In this document: one piece after another, positions 35,491 to 43,486 of the stretch
Layout of the letters: each line of letters begins with the position of its first letter
How positions within the stretch are numbered: the first letter of the stretch is position 1
Translations under genes and position numbers: made by a program
The notes under the pieces: generated by a model
Seen by the model: only the letters and a program-made list of their open reading frames with translations
The model's database searches: none
Told to the model about the DNA's origin: nothing
NCBI GenBank assembly: GCA_030849465.1
Contig: JARVLF010000017.1
Coordinates: forward strand, 186,001 to 250,000
Reading direction: 5' to 3'
DNA: 64,000 nucleotides
DNA from: Moesziomyces globuligerus
Taxonomy: Eukaryota > Basidiomycota > Ustilaginomycetes > Ustilaginales > Ustilaginaceae

Positions 35491-35540
35491 TGAGCTGCAC
35501 TGGCCTGCACTGGCCTGCACTGCGCTGCATTGCGCTGCAC
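35491..35540 (+). repeat. 10-bp minisatellite, 5 units
   Basis: Five adjacent 10-bp units of the form TGGCCTGCAC with one or two changes each (TGAGCTGCAC, TGGCCTGCAC twice, TGCGCTGCAT, TGCGCTGCAC). Upstream of the AGC kinase. Confidence 0.85.
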
Positions 35541-35798
35541 TGGCTAGGCTGCATCGCCTGTGACTCTGCGATTTATCACGGCGATGCTCACCCATGGCTT
35601 TGGGATTTGGCGCTCAGCAACTGCCGGCCGCTCGGAGCAGTAAGGGTGCAGTGGGCGGGCGGACAGGCAGAACAACACTTTGCGCTCTCACACATCTGCA
35701 CGCCGCACGCGGCACACGGCTCACCGCACACGGCACACCGCACACGGCTGCCCCGCGCAAGGCAGCGTTGAACCCCTTTGTCGATCGGTCACCCTGCA

Positions 35799-35825
35799 CT
35801 GCTGCTGCTGCTGCTGCTGCTGCTG
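35799..35825 (+). repeat. (CTG)9 trinucleotide repeat
   Basis: Nine uninterrupted CTG units. The tract is in the upstream/leader region of the AGC kinase, not in its reading frame. About 15 bp further on there is a short (ACTCAC)-type run (35841-35865). Confidence 0.9.
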
Positions 35826-36506
35826 CCACTCGCACCTGCCACTCTCACACTCACACTCACACTCAGACCGCAACTGCCAGGGCCACTGCACGCACCGCAT
35901 CCCATCGCTCCGCCTTTCACTTTTTTGGCTGCCTCCATTCTTGCCTCGCACCCCATCATCATCCTCATCATCAAAGCACATCTCCATCCTCGTCTCTGCT
36001 CACCCCCTTCCCATTCCCCTCTCGTCCGCTTCGCCATCGTCTCGCAGCCACCGCTTCGGTCGACCAAAACACCATCTCCCCCAACCGGCTGGGTCGCGCC
36101 GCTTACCAACCAACCTCCCCACCCGCCTTGCCTTCTTCTCCTGCATTGGCTGCTCTCGTCGCATTCATCACGCTTCATCGTCGTTCGCCCTCTCACGCCC
36201 TCAATCTCAGCAACTGCGCCCCCGCTGCCCCGACCCCATCTCGTTTCTATCGTTGCTCTTTCTCCTCCTCCTCCTCCCTCCTCACCTTTCGACTGACAAC
36301 GCCATCACTGCCAGCATCTGTTCTGCACCACACGAGTACTAAACCGCCTCATCCGTCACTCAGATGCGCTCGCGTCTCTGAAGCTCGCCCTACCTTCATC
36401 TCAAGGTACACGCATCCGCCCCACCCTAGCTGCACCACGTTGCAACCAGGCGAGCATCCACCCGCACTCCTTGTCGTCCTACCTCACCCCGTAGCTGCGG
36501 ACCAAC

Positions 36507-39500
36507 ATGCCCACCTCGGTAGCCCCCTCGGCATCCCCCGCCCGCGCCGCCTCTCCCGTCTCGGCTCACAAGAAATTCAGCACCTTTGCTGGCCTCAGGG
36601 AGCTCTCCAATCGCGGCTCCACTCACGCCGGCACTCCCAACTCTTCCAGCAGCAACCGCACCAGCATCCGCGGCCTCTTTGACGAAGATGGCAACCCCGA
36701 CTCCCTCAACCCTAGCCCCTGCCTGCCCGCTGCAGAGCTCGACTCCAGGATCGCCGATGCTATAACCCCATCCGCGCTCCCCAGGTCCCAGGATGCCCCG
36801 TGGAGCGTCAGCGTAGCAGAGGCAAAGGACAAGCGCCAAGGCCGCAAGCGCAAGCAGCTCGTCGCCTCTTACACCCTCTATGTCACCACTCCGACACACA
36901 ACCTCACCCTCATCCGCTCCGCAAATGAAATCGCAGACGTCGACGCCAGGATCAGAGACGACGTCTCCACCACATCCCTCCCGCATTTGCCCGCCTTGCC
37001 CTCCTCGGCTCCGCAGCTCTCCGGCCGCAAGTTCTTCCAGACCATCTCCCGCACCTTGTCCCCCGGCGCCTCCAAATCACGCGCCACCTTCTCCAGCTTC
37101 GCCGCCGAGCCCGCTTCGCCTCGCCCCGACGCTTTCGGCTTCGATGCCGCCTCTCCCCCGCCCTCGGCCCCGCTCTCGCCCCAGCCCAACGAGATGGCCA
37201 AGCTCGCCTCGCATTCCACCACCACCCAGCTCGCCACCTACTTTACTGCTCTCGCAAACCATGCCGCAGTTCGTGACAACAAGGCATGGAAGCGCTTCGT
37301 TCGCGTCGGCAGCGACGATTTCCAGAGCGTCCGCGTAGAGCGCCGCGTCCGCAAGGTCCGCAGTGACTTGGCCGAGCACGTAAAGTCGTCCGTAGCTCCG
37401 CGCAACACCAACGTCGGCGTAGCTCCCGCTCAGTCCGATCTCGAAGAGGACGGCGCTCCCACCGAGGACGACCTCGATCTCGACTCGGCCGATGACTCGT
37501 CTCGCGCCTCGGGCACCCCCGCTGGCCGACTGAGCCGAGCCACCGTCGCCTCGCGAACTGGCTCCCTCGACACCGCTTCCTCCGACAGACGCGGCATCGC
37601 CGACGACAGCCGCTCCACCAACACCAACATCGAGATGATCCCCGAAGAGCAGAACACCGAAGACTCGGAAGAGGCCATCACCGAGACCGAAGTCGGCACC
37701 ACCCGATCGCTCCGCAAGCGGCCCCAGCATCGCCGCAAGGGCTCCAACAAGGTCACCGTCGACGACTTTGAGATGATCCGTGTGCTCGGCAAGGGCTGCG
37801 CAGGAAAGGTGCTCTTGGTCCGTCACTCGGCCTCCCGTGGCCTCTACGCCATGAAGTCCATCCACAAGCGCCACGTCCTCGCCCATCAGGAGCTCCAGCA
37901 CACGCTCACCGAACAGGCCGTCCTCAAACGCATGGCCAAGGACGTCCTCGACCCCTTCGTCGTGCGCCTCTGGTGGTCCTTCCACGACCGCAACAATCTC
38001 TACCTCGTCATGGACTTCCACCCCGGTGGCGATCTCGCTACGCAGCTTTCGCGTTGGGGTCGTCTCGGCCGCGACCGCGCTCGTTTCTATGCGGCCGAGA
38101 TCGTCGAGGGCGTAGAGGGCCTCCACAAGGCCGGCGTCATCTACCGCGACCTCAAGCCTGAGAACGTCTTGATTGGTGCGGACGGCCATATCGTGCTCTC
38201 CGACTTCGGCCTCTCCAAGGAGTTCAGCAGCCGCACCCGCTCCATCGGCAGCGTCACGCCTCCGCCCGCGTCGCCCGGCCGTTCGCATTCCAGCACCAGC
38301 GTGCCCAAGTCCAGGTCGGCGCACTGGATGTCCGCGTCGGACGATGCCTCGGACGGTCCCTCGAGGTCCTCATCGACTCGCTGGCTCGACGAGCGCGAGA
38401 CCACCACGACCTTCTGTGGAACCGCCGAATACCTTGCTCCCGAGGTGCTGCAGGGCCAGCCGTATTCGTACGAGGTCGACTGGTGGAGCTTCGGCACCAT
38501 GCTTTACGAGATGCTCACCGGCATCACGCCTTTCTGGGCTGAGACCCACGCTGACATGTACGCCAAGGTCCTTCGCGACCCGCTCGTCTTCCCCGAGGAC
38601 CGCGTGCTCGACCAAGACACCAAGAGCATCCTCCGAGGTCTTCTGCAGCGCAACCCTCAGCTTCGAATGAAGGAGCCCCGGATCAAGAAGCACCCGTACT
38701 TCTCCATGATCGAGTGGGACCACATCTTCCACAAGCGATACATCCCGCCCTACATCCCCCCCATCGATCCCGACAACGAGATCGACACGCAGAACTTCGA
38801 CGAGACCTTCCTCGAGATGCAACCCACCGTGGCGCACGAGACGGATCCCAGCGCCGACGCCACCTCGGCCGAGGCCAACGCCGATGTCACTGCTCCCACC
38901 GCCGAAGAGACCGTCGATGGCCCCTTCACTGCCACCGACGTGGGTCTTGCAGCCACGCCCGACCAGAGCATGGATGACCGAGAGGCGTCCGAGAACAGCA
39001 ACCTCTTTGACGGCTACTCGTTCCGCGGACGCAAGGACTCGGAGTCCATCAGCTCGCTCTTGTCCACCGATCAGCCCGAGGACGCGCCCGAAGCGGATGC
39101 CACCCCGAGCTCGCCAGTGAAGCGAAGCAACGCGTCGTCCATGGCTGCGTCCTCCATCGCGGAGCCGGCGGTGGCCGCTGTTGCCCCGGCTGCTCCTGCC
39201 GCTACGACCGCTGTCACCCACCAGTCGGCGATGGGCCAGGTGCGTCCTCCCGTTGTGGCCAAGCCGGCCGAGCGTCCCGTCGCCGATGTTGCCATTACCG
39301 ACGCTGCCATCGCCGAGGAAGAGAGCGATCAGTCGGCCGCGCGCGCGGCGGCGGCTGTGCTGGCTCAATTGGAAGCAGAAGCCAGCATGGACGCAGCGTC
39401 GATGACTGGATCGTCGCACGCTGGTGCCGGTCAGGGCGACGCTGCACTGGCGCACAGCCGGGAAGCGACCACGACGGCGTCGGACTCGCAGAGCGATCAC

Positions 39501-40178
39501 TCGGCCAGCCAGGTGCAGAGCTCGCCGGCCAGCTCGTACGCCAGCCGATCCGCGGCGACGCGCAAGATGGCGCCGTCTGCAGTGGGACGTCCGAGCAACG
39601 GCGCGATCCGCGAGAGCGACCACGAGGACGACGACTGGGACATGGTCGAGCTCTCGGGACCGGACGGCGAGCTCAAGTCGGAGCTCAACGGTGGCAAGGG
39701 CACGAATCTGTTTGCGCGCGGCGTGGTGGACACGTACCGTCTGCTGCGGCGCCAGGACACGTCGCGGATCCCGGCGTCGTCGAGCCATTCGTCGACGTCC
39801 AGCCGGCCGTTCAACCGTCTGGGCAAGCGCAGGGACGGCCAGGGCGGTGCTTCGATGCGGTCCAAGGCGTCCCGAGGCGAGCTCACCGCGGCCAGCAGCG
39901 TCAACACGATCGCGCAGGCGGACGGCGTGCGCGATGGCGTGCGCGATGGTGAGGATGGCGAGGGCGGCGAGAAGGCGGCGCTCGAACAGGCCGCGGCCAA
40001 GTTGTCGGCGTCGGGAGGGCGCGCGTCGGCGCTGTCGGCCTCGTCGACCACGCAGCTGAACCGCCGATCGGCGGCGTCGCCGAGCCTGTCGGGAAGCGAG
40101 GAGACCAAGCACCAGGCGAGGCTCAAGAAGATCAAGCGCTTCACCACGTTTTTCGAGCCCGCGTCGCACCGCTCGTAA
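36507..40178 (+). CDS. Large AGC-family Ser/Thr kinase (Akt/SGK/Ypk-like)
   Basis: Intronless, 1223 aa. N-terminal 1-420: disordered, with a possible PX-like module (SYTLYVTTPTHNLTLIRSANEIADVD, about 115-140; later AWKRFVRVGSDDFQSVRVER, about 260-280). Kinase domain about 421-745: Gly loop GKGCAGKV, YAMKSIHK, YRDLKPENVLI (about 547), DFGLSKEF, and the T-loop TFCGTAEYLAPEVL typical of AGC kinases. About 60 Ser-rich residues are inserted between DFG and TFCGT. After the kinase lie NFDETFLEM (turn-like) and FDGYSF (834-839), which fits the AGC hydrophobic motif FxxYSF with Ser838 as the phosphosite. The C-terminal 380 residues are mostly disordered but contain DDDWDMVELSG and LFARGVVDTYRLLRRQ, which look conserved. 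Expected activation by Pdk1 and TORC2 is family inference. Ypk1, Sch9 and Akt-like subclasses cannot be separated by eye. Confidence 0.9.
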   Translation: MPTSVAPSASPARAASPVSAHKKFSTFAGLRELSNRGSTHAGTPNSSSSNRTSIRGLFDEDGNPDSLNPSPCLPAAELDSRIADAITPSALPRSQDAPWSVSVAEAKDKRQGRKRKQLVASYTLYVTTPTHNLTLIRSANEIADVDARIRDDVSTTSLPHLPALPSSAPQLSGRKFFQTISRTLSPGASKSRATFSSFAAEPASPRPDAFGFDAASPPPSAPLSPQPNEMAKLASHSTTTQLATYFTALANHAAVRDNKAWKRFVRVGSDDFQSVRVERRVRKVRSDLAEHVKSSVAPRNTNVGVAPAQSDLEEDGAPTEDDLDLDSADDSSRASGTPAGRLSRATVASRTGSLDTASSDRRGIADDSRSTNTNIEMIPEEQNTEDSEEAITETEVGTTRSLRKRPQHRRKGSNKVTVDDFEMIRVLGKGCAGKVLLVRHSASRGLYAMKSIHKRHVLAHQELQHTLTEQAVLKRMAKDVLDPFVVRLWWSFHDRNNLYLVMDFHPGGDLATQLSRWGRLGRDRARFYAAEIVEGVEGLHKAGVIYRDLKPENVLIGADGHIVLSDFGLSKEFSSRTRSIGSVTPPPASPGRSHSSTSVPKSRSAHWMSASDDASDGPSRSSSTRWLDERETTTTFCGTAEYLAPEVLQGQPYSYEVDWWSFGTMLYEMLTGITPFWAETHADMYAKVLRDPLVFPEDRVLDQDTKSILRGLLQRNPQLRMKEPRIKKHPYFSMIEWDHIFHKRYIPPYIPPIDPDNEIDTQNFDETFLEMQPTVAHETDPSADATSAEANADVTAPTAEETVDGPFTATDVGLAATPDQSMDDREASENSNLFDGYSFRGRKDSESISSLLSTDQPEDAPEADATPSSPVKRSNASSMAASSIAEPAVAAVAPAAPAATTAVTHQSAMGQVRPPVVAKPAERPVADVAITDAAIAEEESDQSAARAAAAVLAQLEAEASMDAASMTGSSHAGAGQGDAALAHSREATTTASDSQSDHSASQVQSSPASSYASRSAATRKMAPSAVGRPSNGAIRESDHEDDDWDMVELSGPDGELKSELNGGKGTNLFARGVVDTYRLLRRQDTSRIPASSSHSSTSSRPFNRLGKRRDGQGGASMRSKASRGELTAASSVNTIAQADGVRDGVRDGEDGEGGEKAALEQAAAKLSASGGRASALSASSTTQLNRRSAASPSLSGSEETKHQARLKKIKRFTTFFEPASHRS

Positions 40179-40703
40179 GGCGCAGCGGGCGGGGCCGGGG
40201 CGAATGGCTCCAAGGGCGAAGTCGAGCGCACCTCTGTCCGTCGGCGAGAAGGCGTGGCCGCACTGGACAGAGGGCTATACCCGTCCGCGATCCGGACACC
40301 CTATTAGACAGCTGCGAGTCAGCCAGCCCTCGAGCCTTGCGCCGTTGCGTCGTGCGCTGTGCTCCGACCGAGGTGCAAAGGCACGATCTGCGACCGTGCC
40401 CGCTCCCACGTTCTTTTCCTTTTCGCCGACACTATTCACCAGCCCAGCATGGCATCGTTTCACACACACACACTCTTTCACGTCGTGGCTCTTGGGTCTT
40501 TGGTCGTGCTTGGCACGCTCTCTCCACACTACTTTCGTTTGGTCCAACTCCTGATGTCGCTCCTTGTTTTTTCGCGTTTACCGCCCACACACACGCTCTC
40601 TTTGCGATTCAAGTCACCGTCTCTAAGCTCGGACTGGGTGTGCGGAGTGGGATGTGGTGAAGTGTTTGGGTTTGATTCTGTGAGCATGGGGTGGTGTGGG
40701 GGT
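40179..40703. other. Convergent 3' region, AGC kinase and metallophosphatase
   Basis: 525 bp with a (CA)n run near 40461-40473. No coding frame with a recognisable domain. Confidence 0.55.
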
Positions 40704-41840
40704 TTACAGCCAGAGGGTGGATTGGATGGAAGAGAGGATCTTTGGTTTGCGACCGCGGTAGAGGGCGGTTAGGGTTTGGGTTTCGCGCCACGGGGACTTG
40801 TCTTTGCCTTTGACGGAAGGGAGGGGATGGAGGTCTGTATCGATGATGAGAGCGGATTGTTGGCCGCCGTAGGCTTTTGAGATGCCGGTGTCGATGAGGA
40901 GGATGGTGGTGTTGCAGCGGGTGACGAATCCGTCGAAATGCGGAGTATGACCCATCACGAGCTGTCTCACGCCCAGACTTTGGGTTGCGACTTTGGCGTT
41001 TCGACACGCCTGGTCGGTTTCATCCGTCGCATATCCCCTGTACCACAGAGGACCATGTTCAGACCAGAGTCTACGTTCGTCGTCGTTGGTGTTGGGTGGA
41101 AGCCAGGAGGGGTTGGGGTTGGAGAGCGCTTTGTGGAGGAAGGATTGGGCGATCGTGTTGATCTCGTCGACTCCTCGGGCGGCGTATTCGGGCGTGATGC
41201 CTCCATGCACAAAACTCATCTGCGGCGGCACATAACCCGGTGGCAGATCAGGATGCATCGATGGAAGCACAGACACACTGGCAGTGACGTTGTAATGCTC
41301 CAACCATTCCCTCCCGATCCAACCCTCATCCGAGATGGCTGAACGACGAGCCTGCAAGCCTCCAAACGAGGCCACGTCACCGGGGGTAACGTACCTCAGA
41401 TCGCCGAGCGCGTTCATGATCTCGTGATTGCCGAGCAGGTTGACCACCCTACCGCCTGCGGCAGCGGCTTGGTGACGGAGGGATTGGAAGAGACGGTAGA
41501 GGGCGATGGTGTCGTCGCCTCGATCGACAATGTCGCCCGTCGAGACGAGCACATCGTGACCCCCCGTCCAGGTGTACGTGTCGCCCGAAACAGAGACCAG
41601 CGATGCCATGGTCAAGACGTTGAGCGCATGCGCAAGGTCGCCGTGCAGATCCGCAACCGCCACCGTACGCTGATGCACCGACCGTCGTCCATCCGCCAGA
41701 ACCCGACCCGCGCCGAGCGAGCCCGAGGATGCATCCGAGCCCAAACCGAGGCCCGTCGAGGGCTGCGCGTAGTAGCGATAGCCAGTGTAGAGGCCCATCG
41801 CCACGAGCCCCTGCAGCAGGAACCGCATCGCAGACTGCAT
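40704..41840 (-). CDS. Calcineurin-like metallophosphatase (Shewanella-like/SLP type) with N-terminal anchor
   Basis: Intronless, 378 aa from the ATG at 41840..41838. The frame is open a few codons further, but without an earlier ATG. Residues 5-25 (RFLLQGLVAMGLYTGYRYYA) form a probable signal anchor. The metal-binding blocks of the PPP-like superfamily are in order: VADLHGD, STGDIVDRGDDT, LLGNHEIMNAL, FVHGGITPEYA, VMGHTPHFDG, and a final LIDTGISKAYGG. Spacing and the GITPEYA block resemble Shewanella-like protein phosphatases more than PP1/PP2A. There are NxT sites (for example NVTA), consistent with a lumenal or extracellular catalytic domain. Substrate unknown. It lies on the same strand as ATG101, 240 bp downstream of it. 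Confidence 0.88.
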   Translation of the reverse strand: MQSAMRFLLQGLVAMGLYTGYRYYAQPSTGLGLGSDASSGSLGAGRVLADGRRSVHQRTVAVADLHGDLAHALNVLTMASLVSVSGDTYTWTGGHDVLVSTGDIVDRGDDTIALYRLFQSLRHQAAAAGGRVVNLLGNHEIMNALGDLRYVTPGDVASFGGLQARRSAISDEGWIGREWLEHYNVTASVSVLPSMHPDLPPGYVPPQMSFVHGGITPEYAARGVDEINTIAQSFLHKALSNPNPSWLPPNTNDDERRLWSEHGPLWYRGYATDETDQACRNAKVATQSLGVRQLVMGHTPHFDGFVTRCNTTILLIDTGISKAYGGQQSALIIDTDLHPLPSVKGKDKSPWRETQTLTALYRGRKPKILSSIQSTLWL

Positions 41841-42081
41841 GGTCGACCGCCGCAAATCCACCCAGCGTTGAGGGGAAGGGTGTGTGTCGATGGTGCAGAG
41901 CTGAAAGCAACGTGCGCAAGTGGCTCAAAAATCGCGTCAAAGTGCTCAGCTCGGCGCCTCAACAAAAAGTGTTGCTCTCCACATCACCCGCCCACTCGGC
42001 CCAACTTGGTCCTGTCCAAGTCGCACTCTTTGCGCATACGATCTGTACGCTGCATTGCGCTGGTGTGACCGGATCGATGTT

Positions 42082-42865
42082 CTACTCTGGTGCGTGTGTG
42101 GGGCGGACGAGGATGTGCATGGGGTACGGGCAGAGGTCCGCGCTGGCGATGGGTGGGAGCTGAGGATTGCTCTGCTGCACATGGACGAATAGGCTGTGGA
42201 CAAAGCGCTGCAGCTCGCTTTGCGCATTGCCTCGACGCTGGGGCGTAAAGACGAGCGTCCAGGATTCGAACGCCGTGTGCTCAAGCTGTCTCAGCTGCGC
42301 AGCTACGCCCTGCTCGACCGGAGGCGCTACAAACGCCGCCGAGGGCTGGCCAGCTCCCCCCGAGAGCGCGTGCGCCAGCCACGGATAGCTGCGCGGCGAC
42401 GCCCACGCGCGCAGCGACGACGCTGCCTGCGTAGCCGTCGTCACCACCCCGCCCACCCTGCGCAGATCGGACTCGCCCGACGCGGTTCCCGACGTGGTGG
42501 CCTCGGGCTGCGAGTCCAGCGCAGCGCGGCTGGAGAGAGGAGGCTCGAAGAGCACGACGAGCTCCACAGCCTCGACAGCATGGGTGGACGCGAGCGCAGA
42601 GGCCTCGGCTGCGCGCGCCAGAAGCAGCGCGTCGATCTTGCCGTCTGCCACAGCAGGCTAGCGGAAGAGACAAGGTCAGCAAAGTGCTGCTGAAGCGGTG
42701 AGAGGCGAGCCGACTTACAAAGGCCGAGTCGAAGCTAGCGATGTAGGCTGGCCGCACGGTGCCGACGAGGCGGTGGAAGCAGATCGTATGCAGTGCGACG
42801 TACGCCGCCTGCTCGACGTGGTGCGCCTCGATGGCGAGCGTATGGCGCAGGCGGAGACACTCCAT
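42082..42865 (-). CDS. ATG101: Autophagy protein Atg101 (HORMA-domain partner of Atg13)
   Basis: Exon 1 is 42865..42719 (49 codons, MECLRLRHTL to SFDSAF). A 61-nt intron (42718..42658) has donor GTAAGT, CTGAC branch and acceptor CGCTAG. Exon 2 is 42657..42082. The product is 240 aa (human 218). The N-terminus HHVEQAAYVALHTICFHRLVG aligns by eye with the Atg101 helix-strand EEAMLAVLHTVLLHRSTG, and exon 2 has the late strand ESWTLVFTP typical of the family. Atg101 pairs with Atg13 in the Atg1/ULK1 initiation complex. It is present in S. pombe and most fungi but absent from S. cerevisiae (family knowledge). The protein is divergent, so the call rests mainly on the N-terminal block and length. 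The gene is divergent from PRM1 and shares its upstream region. Confidence 0.78.
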
Positions 42866-42880
42866 CGTGGCCCACCCACC

Positions 42881-42886
42881 TCACAT
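42881..42886 (-). promoter_or_regulatory. ATG101: Start-stop uORF (ATGTGA) before ATG101
   Basis: On the minus strand ATG is followed immediately by TGA, 15 nt upstream of the ATG101 start codon and in context ACC ATG T, which is strong. If the mRNA includes it, a scanning ribosome would stall or terminate there. Leader position inferred from distance; transcript start unknown. Confidence 0.5.
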
Positions 42887-43179
42887 GGTCGTTGGATGCG
42901 GACGATGATGCAACCTCATCAGGTCCGGATCGAGGCGCAGAGGGTCGCGCCGACACACGGACCACACAAAATCATCCCCGCCCAGCGCACATGCAGGGTC
43001 CAGCTCCTCCAGCCACGAGTCCCATCAAGCGTTGCTGCAGGTGGCTGGCCAAGGTGGCATCACGGTCCCACCGGACAGACCACAAAGCTTCCAGGCGTGC
43101 GAGGCGGAACCGTAGTGGCTCATAAGCGTACATGGCTCTCAGCCGCGACGGAAGACTCTGCCGAAATGCGCAACAGCGG

Positions 43180-43188
43180 ACAAAGGGA
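43180..43188 (+). promoter_or_regulatory. Pheromone response element, exact match (PRE1), upstream of PRM1
   Basis: ACAAAGGGA, identical to the element bound by the HMG-domain factor Prf1 in U. maydis mating-type genes (established knowledge). It lies 299 bp before the PRM1 ATG. Confidence 0.65.
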
Positions 43189-43234
43189 GTCGATTTCGGC
43201 GACACGAGCTGTCCAACAACAGCAACCACAAAAC

Positions 43235-43243
43235 ACAAAGGGG
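43235..43243 (+). promoter_or_regulatory. Pheromone response element-like site, 8 of 9 (PRE2)
   Basis: ACAAAGGGG, differing from the consensus in the last base. It is the middle of three sites within about 100 bp. Confidence 0.5.
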
Positions 43244-43273
43244 ACTTGGCCAAGATCGCCTTGTTGAAGGCAA

Positions 43274-43282
43274 TCCCTTTGT
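43274..43282 (-). promoter_or_regulatory. Pheromone response element, exact match on the minus strand (PRE3)
   Basis: TCCCTTTGT on the plus strand, i.e. ACAAAGGGA on the minus strand. It lies 205 bp before the PRM1 ATG. Prf1 sites in U. maydis occur in either orientation and in clusters. Confidence 0.65.
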
Positions 43283-43486
43283 CCTCGTCGTCCACTTCGG
43301 AACGCCTCTGCTGCTGGCCAAGCCACACGCAAGGCCGTTGCTCGACAGAGCAGCTCGCTCGAGCCGGTAGCAGAGCCATCCTGCGAGCCTCCTCTTCAGG
43401 GACGAGCCTCAGGATGATAACTCAACTCGCTCCGTCTTCCTCCCAACCTGCCTGGCATCGATACGCTATACACGACCGGTATCATC

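Larger units (their letters stand above)
34683..36506. promoter_or_regulatory. Repeat-rich upstream region/leader of the AGC kinase gene
   Basis: About 1.8 kb with no recognisable protein-coding gene. It has a T run near 35442-35453 and several short tandem repeats between 35491 and 35865, listed separately. From about 35900 a long CT-rich stretch leads to the kinase ATG, suggesting a long 5' leader. One ACAAAGGGG-like sequence occurs on the minus strand at 35773-35781, an 8 of 9 match to the smut pheromone response element and possibly chance. Confidence 0.5.

Noticed and set aside
35773..35781. Single ACAAAGGGG-like site upstream of the AGC kinase
   Set aside because: Only 8 of 9 bases, isolated and 0.7 kb from the ATG; near matches are common, so no pheromone regulation is claimed.
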